Made by a program: the position numbers and the translations under genes. Shown piece after piece: positions 9,713-18,328 of a stretch of DNA of 64,000 nt; position 1 is the first letter of the stretch; the number at the start of each line of letters is the position of its first letter. The notes below the pieces were generated by a model. That model was not told the DNA's origin. It worked only from the letters and a program-made list of their open reading frames with translations, and made no database searches. This stretch comes from an uncultured Pelagibacteraceae bacterium (lineage in GTDB: Bacteria; Pseudomonadota; Alphaproteobacteria; Pelagibacterales; Pelagibacteraceae): NCBI GenBank assembly GCA_902592275.1, contig CACJDW010000001.1, positions 111,175-175,174 of the forward strand, written 5' to 3'.

Positions 9713-10552
9713 CTAATCAAAAAGATTTTTAAATTTTTCTATAACACTCTTTTTATTATTACGATTTTGTTTAATTTTTATGTCTTTGTAATCTTTATTA
9801 AAAATTTTATATGATTTTTTATACCATTCACTTGAAAGATAATTATAGCCTAATAACTTTGCATATTTTTCTGACTCACTTATTAGCCCAATCTTGTAAT
9901 TTACTTCAACTAACCTATGTAATGCTTCTTCAACAAAGATTGTTTGATCATATTCCTCAATAACAATTTTATATCTATTAATTGCAGGTATCCATTTTTC
10001 TTTTTTTTGATAGTGTCTTCCCAAGTAAATTTCTTTTGAAGCCAAAATATCCTGAATTAAGTCTAATTTAAATTTTGAATCTAGTGCAAAATCTGTATTT
10101 GGGTAATTCTTTAAAATATAATTAAATTTTTTTTTTGCCATTATTAAAGGCTCTGAATCTCTTTTTTCATCTTCAATCATTTCATAATGGGAAATTGCAA
10201 TTAAATAGTGAGCATATGGAATATTTTTATGATTGGGATACGTTTTAATATATCGTTCAAGATTAGATATGGCTTCAAAATAAAAATTTTGCAAATAAAA
10301 AGAATAAGATGCCATCAATGCTGACTGTGGGGCCCATTCTGATTGTGGAAATAATAATTCAGCTTCTAAAAATTTGTTTGCTGCATTAAAATTTTCATTT
10401 CTACTCAACATATCGTATGCTTCTTGATACGCAGTTATCATTTCTTGTTCTTGATTCTTTTCTTTTATAATCGAAATTTTTTCAGTTTCTTTAGCACAGG
10501 AATAAAAAATAAAGCAAAATATTATAAGAAAAATAAATTTAAGTTTATACAT
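9713..10552 (-). CDS. bamD: Outer-membrane assembly lipoprotein BamD (YfiO)
   Basis: A 279-residue protein with a signal peptide ending in a lipobox (IFYS, then Cys19), so a predicted outer-membrane lipoprotein. The mature part is a chain of TPR-like helical hairpins (AYDMLSRNENFNAANKFLEAE; FYFEAISNLERYIKTYP; YAHYLIAISHYEM), the fold of BamD, which with BamA inserts beta-barrel proteins. It lies between lpxC and ligA, the classic alphaproteobacterial position; recN, often present between bamD and ligA, is absent. There are 48 bp between lpxC and bamD. Confidence 0.9.
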   Translation of the reverse strand: MYKLKFIFLIIFCFIFYSCAKETEKISIIKEKNQEQEMITAYQEAYDMLSRNENFNAANKFLEAELLFPQSEWAPQSALMASYSFYLQNFYFEAISNLERYIKTYPNHKNIPYAHYLIAISHYEMIEDEKRDSEPLIMAKKKFNYILKNYPNTDFALDSKFKLDLIQDILASKEIYLGRHYQKKEKWIPAINRYKIVIEEYDQTIFVEEALHRLVEVNYKIGLISESEKYAKLLGYNYLSSEWYKKSYKIFNKDYKDIKIKQNRNNKKSVIEKFKNLFD

Positions 10553-10600
10553 TCTCGATATAATATATTTTACGAAAAGAATTTTAAAGATTAATATTCT

Positions 10601-11521
10601 TTAAGCTATAGACTTTAAAAGACTTCGGTTTATTAAGGTGTGTGGAAGATTTCTTTCTTTTATCTCAATTATTGAAAAATTTTCTTTATTTTCAAAAACT
10701 TTTCTAAGTAACTTATTGGTTAGATAGTGGCCACCTTGAGAACATGTTACGCTGCCAATTATTCTGTATCCAGAAGTATATAAATCGCCTATGCAATCTA
10801 GTATTTTATGATTAACAAATTCTTTATCATTTCTCAAACCATCTTCATTTAATATATTATTATCTTTTACTACAATAGCATTTTCTAAACTTCCACCTTT
10901 TGCTAAACCTAGTTTTTTTATTGCTTCTATATCTTCAAACAAACAGAAAGTTCGTGAATTGAAAATTTCTTTCAAATCATCTTCGTAAACATTGATTTTA
11001 TTTCTTTGGTTTCCAATTAATTGATTATTATATTTTAATTCAAAATCTATATCTAAGCTCAATTTTGATGGTTTTATTTCAATACATCTTTCATTTTCTT
11101 TAAGAGTTACTTTTTGGTTTATCTTTATTATTTTAATTGGCGTATTGCTGATCTCTAATCCTGAAGGGATAATTTTTTCTATAAATTCTTTTGCCGAACC
11201 ATCTAAAATTGGCACTTCTTCATTATCAATTTCAACTATTGCATTATCTATACCTAGTCCAAACAAAGCACCCATTAAATGCTCAATTGTTGAAACTTTT
11301 ACTCCAAACTCATTGCAGATTGTTGTATTTAATGATGTGTTACAAACATTCATAAAATTTGGATAGAGAAGATTGTTTTGTTTCAAATCAACTCTTTTAA
11401 ATATTATGCCAGTATCAGGTTGTGCTGGTTTAACTGAAATTGTTACTTGCACCCCTGAATGCAAACCTACTCCAGAAAATTTTATTGGTTGTTTTACAGT
11501 TTTTTGGGTAAGATAATTCAT
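10601..11521 (-). CDS. lpxC: UDP-3-O-acyl-N-acetylglucosamine deacetylase
   Basis: A 306-residue zinc deacetylase and committed step of lipid A synthesis; the ATG at 11521 is preferred over a TTG one codon upstream. Zinc and catalytic residues are visible: His in STIEHLMGALFG (about 78), and His and Asp in NHKILDCIGDLY. The late GGHYLTNKLLR segment is also typical. Its presence implies that lipid A is made. It follows ftsQ and the ftsA-like gene, where ftsZ would normally come immediately before it; here ftsZ is missing from this spot. Confidence 0.96.
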   Translation of the reverse strand: MNYLTQKTVKQPIKFSGVGLHSGVQVTISVKPAQPDTGIIFKRVDLKQNNLLYPNFMNVCNTSLNTTICNEFGVKVSTIEHLMGALFGLGIDNAIVEIDNEEVPILDGSAKEFIEKIIPSGLEISNTPIKIIKINQKVTLKENERCIEIKPSKLSLDIDFELKYNNQLIGNQRNKINVYEDDLKEIFNSRTFCLFEDIEAIKKLGLAKGGSLENAIVVKDNNILNEDGLRNDKEFVNHKILDCIGDLYTSGYRIIGSVTCSQGGHYLTNKLLRKVFENKENFSIIEIKERNLPHTLINRSLLKSIA

Positions 11522-11587
11522 CAAGACTTTTTAAGTCAAATTAACAAATTTTTAAAAACAACAAATATTACAGGAAAAAACAAAAAG

Positions 11588-12289
11588 TTAATTAAATAGT
11601 TGAAAAAATCTCTCAAAAAAACCTTTTTTAGTTGTATTTTTTGGTACTATTTCAACTTCATTATAATTTTCACCGTTAATTATTCTACAAATTTTCTTTG
11701 AAAATTGAACCTCTTCACTGGTGAAAGTATTATTAATAAAACTTTGACTTAAAATTTTGTTTATCTTTATCTGATATTTTTCTAGGATCTTCTCAATTTT
11801 AGATGAAAAATTATTGGCAACAAATATAAACTCGACCTCTAAAGAAAAATTTTTAACTTTAATTTTTTCATTAAATGACGAATAATTTTGTCCATTAATT
11901 AAGTAATTTTTCACCTCTATATGCAGAATTTTTTGATCTTTGTAATTTTCAACAAATAAATCTTTAACTTCTCTAAGAGTATTTTCTAAATATTTAAGAT
12001 TCGTTTGCTCTTGATAATTCCTTTTTTTTGTTCCAAATCTTATTTTTTTTATTTCATTACTTTCAATGATTAAAAAAATATTATTTACAAATTTTCCAAT
12101 TAATTTTTCAATTTTAAAAATGTTTTTATCGAGAAATTTGTCTAATATTTCTAGGTCTAACTGCTCTTCATTATTAGATAAAATTTTATCCTCGTATATA
12201 TTGTTAGAATTACTTGTATCAAATAAATAGATTTCAAAACTTTCATTAGTTATATTTAAATAAGTGTGAAAATTTAATTCATCAGTCAT
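11588..12289 (-). CDS. Reduced FtsA-like protein (1A/1C region plus C-terminal amphipathic tail)
   Basis: A 233-residue protein at the ftsA position (ftsQ - this - lpxC). Residues about 121-208 can be laid on FtsA: ILHIEVKNYLINGQ resembles the FtsA VLHVIPQEY-ID-Q stretch. EVEFIFVANNFSSKIEKILE resembles the 1C end. Residues 188-208 (NTFTSEE...IINGEN) resemble the FtsA AVLTEDE...DIGGGT. The phosphate-1 loop DIGT is replaced by NITN (12-15), and the protein stops just after the phosphate-2 strand, so subdomains 2A/2B and ATP binding are gone. The last 13 residues (KKGFFERFFQLFN) resemble the FtsA membrane-targeting helix. Homology is my own alignment by eye; if wrong, this is an unknown division-cluster protein. 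It overlaps ftsQ by 8 bp. Confidence 0.55.
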   Translation of the reverse strand: MTDELNFHTYLNITNESFEIYLFDTSNSNNIYEDKILSNNEEQLDLEILDKFLDKNIFKIEKLIGKFVNNIFLIIESNEIKKIRFGTKKRNYQEQTNLKYLENTLREVKDLFVENYKDQKILHIEVKNYLINGQNYSSFNEKIKVKNFSLEVEFIFVANNFSSKIEKILEKYQIKINKILSQSFINNTFTSEEVQFSKKICRIINGENYNEVEIVPKNTTKKGFFERFFQLFN

Positions 12290-12953
12290 TTAATATTATT
12301 TTTTTTGGAATTCTTGCATCAATTATTTTTAAATTATTTAAATCAATATTATTTAAAAAAAGAAATGCATAATTTAAAGACTCTTTTATATTTTTTTGAG
12401 ACAATTTTATAATAATACCATTTTTTAATTGTAAATCCCATCGTTTAGATGGAAAAAAATAAAAATTTTGAATCTCGCTATATGAAAAATTTGAGTCATC
12501 TAAAATATTTTTAAAAGTTAAAAATTCTTTGACATTTGGATTACCGAAAATAAAGGGTAGATCATTTTTCAATAATTTATTTTCAGATAATTTACCGTTT
12601 GATCCGATAATTTGAATTTTTTCGTTTTTATTTATTTTAGCTAAAAATTCAGTTTTTTTTAATTCAATATTTAATGATGATGGATATTTCTTAAAAATTT
12701 CATATTCCTCTACTAATGCATTAGAATTAATTAGATTTGTAAGCCCAATTGAATCAAGAAAGAGTATATTTTCTAAAGATAATTTTTTTATATCATTAAA
12801 AATAATTTTGTTATCAACTTCCTCTAAACCAGAGACTTTAATATTTTTAATTTCACTTATACCAATTTTTTTTAATTCAATATTATTTATCGAGCCAACT
12901 AATAAGAGAACAAAGAAATAGGTTAAAATTTTTTTACCTTTTCTTTGATGCAT
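12282..12953 (-). CDS. ftsQ: Cell division protein FtsQ
   Basis: A 223-residue bitopic membrane protein: short basic cytoplasmic tail (MHQRKGKK), one membrane helix (about 9-25), then a POTRA domain (ISEIKNIKVSGLEEV...) and a beta domain ending near ARIPKKI. FtsQ links early and late divisome proteins by binding FtsL and FtsB. Sequence similarity is low but length, architecture and position after ddl are all as expected. Its start lies inside the end of ddl (20 bp overlap), and its end overlaps the ftsA-like gene, suggesting coupled translation. The N-terminal cytoplasmic part is very short. Confidence 0.85.
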   Translation of the reverse strand: MHQRKGKKILTYFFVLLLVGSINNIELKKIGISEIKNIKVSGLEEVDNKIIFNDIKKLSLENILFLDSIGLTNLINSNALVEEYEIFKKYPSSLNIELKKTEFLAKINKNEKIQIIGSNGKLSENKLLKNDLPFIFGNPNVKEFLTFKNILDDSNFSYSEIQNFYFFPSKRWDLQLKNGIIIKLSQKNIKESLNYAFLFLNNIDLNNLKIIDARIPKKIILND

Positions 12954-13848
12954 CTTTTAAAATCCATTCTATTAATTTAATAAAACTAATCCCTTTATGA
13001 AAAGCTATTTCGGGAACTAAGGAAAGTTTGGTCATACCAGGTTGTGTATTGATTTCTAATAAATAAAATTTTTTATTATAATATTTAAAATCTGATCTTG
13101 TAACTCCTTTGCAACCAATAACTTTATGAGCTTTGAATGCTATATTTAATACATTCTGTAATTCTTTTTTTGATAACTTTACTGGAATCAAGTGTTGAGT
13201 CTTTGCATTTGAATTATACTTTGCCTTGTAATCATAAAATTTTCTTTTTGGAACAAGTTCAATTGCGCCTAGCTTCTTATTACCCATAATTGCAACTTGA
13301 ATTTCTCTTCCTCCAATGAACTCTTCGATCATTATTTTTTTATAAATTTTAAGAGAATTGATTATTCTAATTATATTTTTTTTATTACAAATAAACACAT
13401 TAACACTTGAACCTTCATTAAGGGGTTTAACTACAACTGGAAATTTTAATTTTTGATCTATTTTTTTTATCAAATCTAATTTTTTTAATCCAAATTCGTA
13501 TGTAAAAAATTTTGGTGTATTTATTTTGTTATTAATAAATATTTTTTTTGAAATTTCTTTATCCATAGCTATAGAAGATGAAATTACACCTGAGTGAGTA
13601 TATGGAATATTAAATTTTTCTATTATGGTTTGAATATAACCGTCTTCCCCAAATTGCCCATGTAATGCATTAAAAATTACACCTGGTTTAAAATTTTGTA
13701 TATTTTTTTTTAAATTGTTATCTGGTTCAGATATTTTAACTTGATATCCATTTTTTTTTAATTCTTTAGCAACTTGTAAACCTGTGTCGAGACTAATTAA
13801 CCTCTCTTTAGAGATCCCACCAGATAATATAAGTACTTTTTTTTTCAA
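12934..13848 (-). CDS. ddl: D-alanine--D-alanine ligase
   Basis: A 304-residue ATP-grasp enzyme that joins two D-alanines for the peptidoglycan precursor. It has the N-terminal VLILSGGISKERLISLDTG segment, the ALHGQFGEDG motif, ATP-grasp strands PVVVKPLNEGSSVNV and MIEEFIGGREIQVAI, and the C-terminal LLEINTQPGMT metal-binding motif. The start is TTG at 13848, one base after the murB stop; no in-frame ATG fits the conserved N-terminus. It lies between murB and ftsQ as in most proteobacterial dcw clusters. Confidence 0.95.
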   Translation of the reverse strand: MKKKVLILSGGISKERLISLDTGLQVAKELKKNGYQVKISEPDNNLKKNIQNFKPGVIFNALHGQFGEDGYIQTIIEKFNIPYTHSGVISSSIAMDKEISKKIFINNKINTPKFFTYEFGLKKLDLIKKIDQKLKFPVVVKPLNEGSSVNVFICNKKNIIRIINSLKIYKKIMIEEFIGGREIQVAIMGNKKLGAIELVPKRKFYDYKAKYNSNAKTQHLIPVKLSKKELQNVLNIAFKAHKVIGCKGVTRSDFKYYNKKFYLLEINTQPGMTKLSLVPEIAFHKGISFIKLIEWILKDASKKR

Positions 13849-13849
13849 T

Positions 13850-14755
13850 TTATTCTAAAATTTTAATTTCTTTTTCTAATTTAATTCCTGTTTTTTTAAA
13901 TACACCCTCTGAAACATAATCTATTAATTTTTTCATGTCCTCAAACCTAGCATTACCTTTATTTACGAAAAAATTACAGTGTTTTTCAGAGATACACGCA
14001 TCTCCAAAAGATTTTTCAATTGAAACAGACTCTTTTATTAATTGCCAAACTTTTTTATTTGATTGATCTATAGGATTTTTAAATGTGCTACCACTAGTTT
14101 TAATTTTTGTTGGTTGTGCTTCTTCTTTTTTTTCTTTAAGAAGTTTTATTTCATTTTTGATAATATCTTTATCTTTTTTAAATCCTTTAAATGATGCACT
14201 CAAAAAAATAAGATCATCTGATAATCCACTATCTCTATATTTAAAATTTATGTCTTCGTTGGGTATTGTAATTACTTGTCCTAATTTATTCAGTGCCTGA
14301 ATAGAAATTAAAATATCTTTGAACTCTCTTTTAAAGCAACCAGCATTCATTTTGATTCCACCACCAATTGTTCCAGGAATACATGATAGAAACTCAAAGC
14401 CACCCAAACTATTTTCCATTGCAAATTCCGATAGAGATCTATCTGAAACTGCGCTACCTGCTATAATTATTTCTTTATTTAATAATGAAATATTATTAAA
14501 ATTATTGGTGAGTTTGATCACAACTCCATTAAATTGTTTGTCAGTAATTAACGTATTTGAACCAGCTCCTAATACAAATATTTTTTCTTTATTTTGAATT
14601 TTTTTAAGAAATTTAATTAATTCCTTTAAGTTATCCGCTTTAAAGAAAGCTTTTGTTTTTCCACCTATATTAAACCAATTTTTTTTTTTTAAATCATAAT
14701 CTAATTTTAAATTATTACTAAATTCTGGAATTAAATCTTTTAAATCAATTTTCAT
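13850..14755 (-). CDS. murB: UDP-N-acetylenolpyruvoylglucosamine reductase
   Basis: A 301-residue FAD enzyme that reduces UDP-GlcNAc-enolpyruvate to UDP-MurNAc. FAD-binding signatures FVLGAGSNTLIT (about 59-70) and SCIPGTIGGGIKMNAGC (about 122-138) are clear, as is the catalytic-serine segment TSGSTFKNP. The length fits the shorter MurB type that lacks the extra loop of the E. coli enzyme. Its ATG overlaps the murC stop as ATGA, pointing to translational coupling in the dcw operon. Confidence 0.96.
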   Translation of the reverse strand: MKIDLKDLIPEFSNNLKLDYDLKKKNWFNIGGKTKAFFKADNLKELIKFLKKIQNKEKIFVLGAGSNTLITDKQFNGVVIKLTNNFNNISLLNKEIIIAGSAVSDRSLSEFAMENSLGGFEFLSCIPGTIGGGIKMNAGCFKREFKDILISIQALNKLGQVITIPNEDINFKYRDSGLSDDLIFLSASFKGFKKDKDIIKNEIKLLKEKKEEAQPTKIKTSGSTFKNPIDQSNKKVWQLIKESVSIEKSFGDACISEKHCNFFVNKGNARFEDMKKLIDYVSEGVFKKTGIKLEKEIKILE

Positions 14756-16149
14756 GATAATAATTTAGGTAATTCTCGCATCCAACTTGAGATTGTGCCT
14801 GCACCCATTCCTATAACAATTTTTTTTCCGTATATATTTGATTTAATAAATTTAGCTAATTGAAATCTATCATCTACTAAAAATAGCTGAACTTTTGAGT
14901 TTTTAATTATTTCTTTTGCAAAATTTGTATAACTAAATCCAAGCTTTAATTTTTCTCCAGCAGTATAAATTGGAAACAAAATAACTTTATCTGCGTTTTT
15001 GAAAGCGTAGGTAAATTCTTTTTTTAAATCTTTTAATCTTGATATTCTATGTGGTTGGAAAATACATATTTTTTCATAATCTTTATAAACATTTTTTACA
15101 CCATCCAGCACCTCTTTTATTTCTGTAGGATGATGGGCATAATCATCGTAAAAATCTACATTATTAAAATTGAAAATTTTATTAAATCTTCTTTGAACTC
15201 CTTTAAAATTTTTAAGTCCTTTTTTTATATCATTTATTGGTAGACCGACAGTTAAAGATAATGCGGCTGCAGCTACAGAATTTTTAATATTATGAGTTCC
15301 TAATAAAGGAATTTTGAATTTTTTAATTAATTGATTTTTTTTATTAGGTAATTTTATAATTAAGTCAAACTCAGAGTGATCTTTTAATTGTTTTATATTT
15401 TTAATACAAAAATTTGATTTGTTATCCATACCATATGTATAGAAGTTTTTATTTTTGATATTTTTAATTAAATTTTTGTTATTTTTGTCATCTAAACAAA
15501 TAAATGATTTTCCAAATGAAGGAACCTTATTTACAAAATTTTCAAAATATTTATTTAATTTATCCATACTGCCATAATAATCCATGTGCTCTCGATCTAT
15601 ATTAGTGATGATTGAATATGTTGGGGGTATAAAAATAAAACTTCCATCTGACTCGTCTGCCTCTAATATAGACCAATCACTTTTTCCAAGCTTTGCAGAA
15701 TTATTAATTGAATTTATTACTCCACCATTGATTATTGTAGGATCAATTTTAGTTTCTTGAAATATAGAAGCTATCAAAGATGTTGTTGTGGTTTTACCGT
15801 GTGATCCAACTACTACAATATTTTTTGTTAAAGAAACAATATTGGCGAGCATCTCTCCTCTTTTATAAATAGGTAATTGTTTTTTTTTTGCCACGGCAAG
15901 TTCAGGATTATTTTTTTTTATAGCCGAAGATATAACTAGGATAGTTCCCTTATTTATATTTTGTTTCTTATGTCCAATAAAAACTTTTATTTTTTCTTTT
16001 CTCAATCTTTCAATATTTTTATTATTTGAAATATCGCTACCTTGAACTTTAAAACCTTTACCCTTCATTATTAATGCTAGGCCACTCATACCAATTCCAC
16101 CTATTCCAACGAAATGTATAAGTTCAGATTTTGCTAATTTAATTTTCAT
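14752..16149 (-). CDS. murC: UDP-N-acetylmuramate--L-alanine ligase
   Basis: A 465-residue cytosolic Mur ligase that adds L-alanine to UDP-MurNAc. It begins with the UDP-binding FVGIGGIGMSGLA motif, then the P-loop GSHGKTTTTSL (about 114-124). The EADESDGSF and DDYAHHPTEI motifs and the C-terminal domain with FQPHRISR follow; GSHGKTTT together with YAHHPTE is diagnostic of MurC. It overlaps murG by 11 bp and murB by 4 bp. Confidence 0.97.
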   Translation of the reverse strand: MKIKLAKSELIHFVGIGGIGMSGLALIMKGKGFKVQGSDISNNKNIERLRKEKIKVFIGHKKQNINKGTILVISSAIKKNNPELAVAKKKQLPIYKRGEMLANIVSLTKNIVVVGSHGKTTTTSLIASIFQETKIDPTIINGGVINSINNSAKLGKSDWSILEADESDGSFIFIPPTYSIITNIDREHMDYYGSMDKLNKYFENFVNKVPSFGKSFICLDDKNNKNLIKNIKNKNFYTYGMDNKSNFCIKNIKQLKDHSEFDLIIKLPNKKNQLIKKFKIPLLGTHNIKNSVAAAALSLTVGLPINDIKKGLKNFKGVQRRFNKIFNFNNVDFYDDYAHHPTEIKEVLDGVKNVYKDYEKICIFQPHRISRLKDLKKEFTYAFKNADKVILFPIYTAGEKLKLGFSYTNFAKEIIKNSKVQLFLVDDRFQLAKFIKSNIYGKKIVIGMGAGTISSWMRELPKLLS

Positions 16150-17203
16150 TAATAATTTTTAGTATTTTTTGATTAACATTATTCCATGTATTTTGATAAT
16201 TTAATTTCTGTAAATTATTTTTTTTTGCTATGTAATCCTGACTTTTATTTGTCAATTCTAATAAAAATTTCTCAAATTTTTGGTCGTCAAAATTTTTTTG
16301 ATCAATTATCCAACAACAACCCTGTTCCTCATAATATTTTGCATTTTCATACTGGTGATTATCTTTTGATGACGGAAGTGGTATTGTTATAAATGGAATA
16401 TTTAAAAAAGATAGTTCAGCTAAACTTGAGGCACCTGCTCTCGTTATGCATAAATCTCCCTGTTTTAAAACTTCATTGAGATTGTGATCAAAACTGAAAA
16501 CTCTACTTTCAATATTATTTTGAGAATAAAAATTTTTTAAAAAGTTAATATTTTTCTCACTTGTTTGATGAATAATTTTTATAGAAACCTGTTTTGCTAT
16601 ACTCACGAAAGATTTATTTAGAAGCTCATCAAAGATTTTTGCACCCTGGCTACCTCCTATAATTATAATTGTAAATAAATTATCAGTTTTTTGATACTCG
16701 CTGGTTTCGTAATATTCTTTTCGTATCAAAGGTTTGATGGTGGTTAATTTATGGTTAATTCCAGAGGGCAAATTAATTAAATTCTTTGAATAACATATTA
16801 ATTTTCTTGAAAAATTTAAAAAAAATTTATTAGCTCTTCCAAGAACCATATTCGGTTCGATTAAAAAAATTTTAATTCTCAATATTTTTGCTGCTAAACA
16901 TAGCGGCAAAGACATATAGCCACCTGTAGAAATTAAAATTGAAATATTATTTTTTTTTATGATTAAAATAGATTTAATGGTTAGAAATAAAATTTTAATA
17001 AATGAAAAAGGAAGTAGAAAGTAATTATTTAATTTTGGGGTGTTGATTACAAATACTTTGTAATCCTTTTCTAAATATGCAAGGCCTCTGATATCAGTAG
17101 TAATCAAGGTTTCATGTGTATGCTTTATATGATTATAAATTGTAATTGCTGGTATGACATGACCTCCAGATCCACCTGTAGAAATTAAAACTTTTTTTGT
17201 CAT
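16139..17203 (-). CDS. murG: Lipid I to lipid II N-acetylglucosaminyltransferase MurG
   Basis: A 354-residue GT28 enzyme on the inner face of the membrane that adds GlcNAc to lipid I. The N-terminal STGGSGGHVIPAI glycine loop (about 8-20) and the C-terminal donor-binding part (IIIGGSQGAKIFDELL, TRAGASSLAEL, PLPSSKDNHQYENA) are all conserved. It sits between ftsW and murC, three bases after the ftsW stop. Confidence 0.97.
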   Translation of the reverse strand: MTKKVLISTGGSGGHVIPAITIYNHIKHTHETLITTDIRGLAYLEKDYKVFVINTPKLNNYFLLPFSFIKILFLTIKSILIIKKNNISILISTGGYMSLPLCLAAKILRIKIFLIEPNMVLGRANKFFLNFSRKLICYSKNLINLPSGINHKLTTIKPLIRKEYYETSEYQKTDNLFTIIIIGGSQGAKIFDELLNKSFVSIAKQVSIKIIHQTSEKNINFLKNFYSQNNIESRVFSFDHNLNEVLKQGDLCITRAGASSLAELSFLNIPFITIPLPSSKDNHQYENAKYYEEQGCCWIIDQKNFDDQKFEKFLLELTNKSQDYIAKKNNLQKLNYQNTWNNVNQKILKIINEN

Positions 17204-17206
17204 TTA

Positions 17207-18328
17207 TTAAGTTATTTTTCTTTTTGTTAAATTTAAAATTATCCCACCTAATATTGATGTGCTTATTATCGATGAACCACCATAACTTAAAAAAGGTAAT
17301 GTCATTCCAGTCGTTGGAAATAATCTTATATTAACACCCACATGAATTGTGGCCTGCATTAATATTAAACTAATTGATCCAATTAAAATAAGTTTAACTT
17401 TATCATTTGTCTCAAAACTTATTTTTTTAAAAACCATATAAATTAATATCAAAAACAATAATAATATTAACATTATGGCAACAACACCAAACTCCTCGGA
17501 AATTACTGAAATAATGTAGTCAGTATGAGCTTCGGGAACTCTATTTTTAAGAACTCCTTCGCCTATGCCTTTTCCAAAAAAACCTCCGCTTGTAATTGAC
17601 TCTATTGCTTTATCAGATTGGAAATTATGAGTACCTGTTTCTCTATTAAAAAATGAAAAAATACGTCCTTGGATATAATCAAACCTTGGAACATAAATAA
17701 TAAGATAAGTAAGCAAAGACGCACAAGCAATAAATATTGCTAAAAGAATATATATATTAATTCCTGATGTGAAGATTAGAACTGCCCAACAAAATATCAC
17801 TAATAAAGTTTGGCCGATATCTGGTTGAGCTATTAACAGTAAAGAAATCAAAGATATTAAAAAAATAGATATCAAATACTTAAATAAAATATTTGATTTA
17901 ATATCACATAGAATAGTTGCTAAAATTATTATCAAAAATGGTTTTAGAACTTCTATTGGCTGAAATCTTGGTAAAAAAAATAAGTCTATCCATCTTTTAG
18001 AACCTTTAACTTCAATACCAATGAATGGAACTAAAAATAAAGAAATAAGTGAAATAAAAAAAAGAATAATAGAGTATTTATATAATTGATCTGAATTTAA
18101 TGATGAAAATATAAAAATAAGAGATATTCCAATTAGCACATAAATCAAATGTTTAAAAAAAAAGAAATAACTGTTAGTATCTAACTTGTCAGAAGCTATT
18201 AAAGAAGTCGAAACTAAAGAAAAAAATAATCCAATAATAAATAATAAACTTATTAATAAAAAAATAGATTTATCTATGTTTTTCCACCATTGATAATAAA
18301 ATTTGTAAAAAATACTATCGCTTTGCAT
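17207..18328 (-). CDS. ftsW: SEDS peptidoglycan glycosyltransferase FtsW
   Basis: A 373-residue polytopic membrane protein of the SEDS family with about ten predicted helices. It polymerises septal glycan together with FtsI. Family motifs include GSKRWIDLFFLPRFQPIEVLKP, LIAQPDIGQTLL, VPEAHTDYIISVISEEFG and the C-terminal TTGMTLPFLSYGGSS. FtsW rather than RodA is favoured by the position between murD and murG. It overlaps the end of murD's coding region by 14 bp. A charged cytoplasmic N-terminus of about 20 residues precedes the first helix. Confidence 0.95.
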   Translation of the reverse strand: MQSDSIFYKFYYQWWKNIDKSIFLLISLLFIIGLFFSLVSTSLIASDKLDTNSYFFFFKHLIYVLIGISLIFIFSSLNSDQLYKYSIILFFISLISLFLVPFIGIEVKGSKRWIDLFFLPRFQPIEVLKPFLIIILATILCDIKSNILFKYLISIFLISLISLLLIAQPDIGQTLLVIFCWAVLIFTSGINIYILLAIFIACASLLTYLIIYVPRFDYIQGRIFSFFNRETGTHNFQSDKAIESITSGGFFGKGIGEGVLKNRVPEAHTDYIISVISEEFGVVAIMLILLLFLILIYMVFKKISFETNDKVKLILIGSISLILMQATIHVGVNIRLFPTTGMTLPFLSYGGSSIISTSILGGIILNLTKRKIT

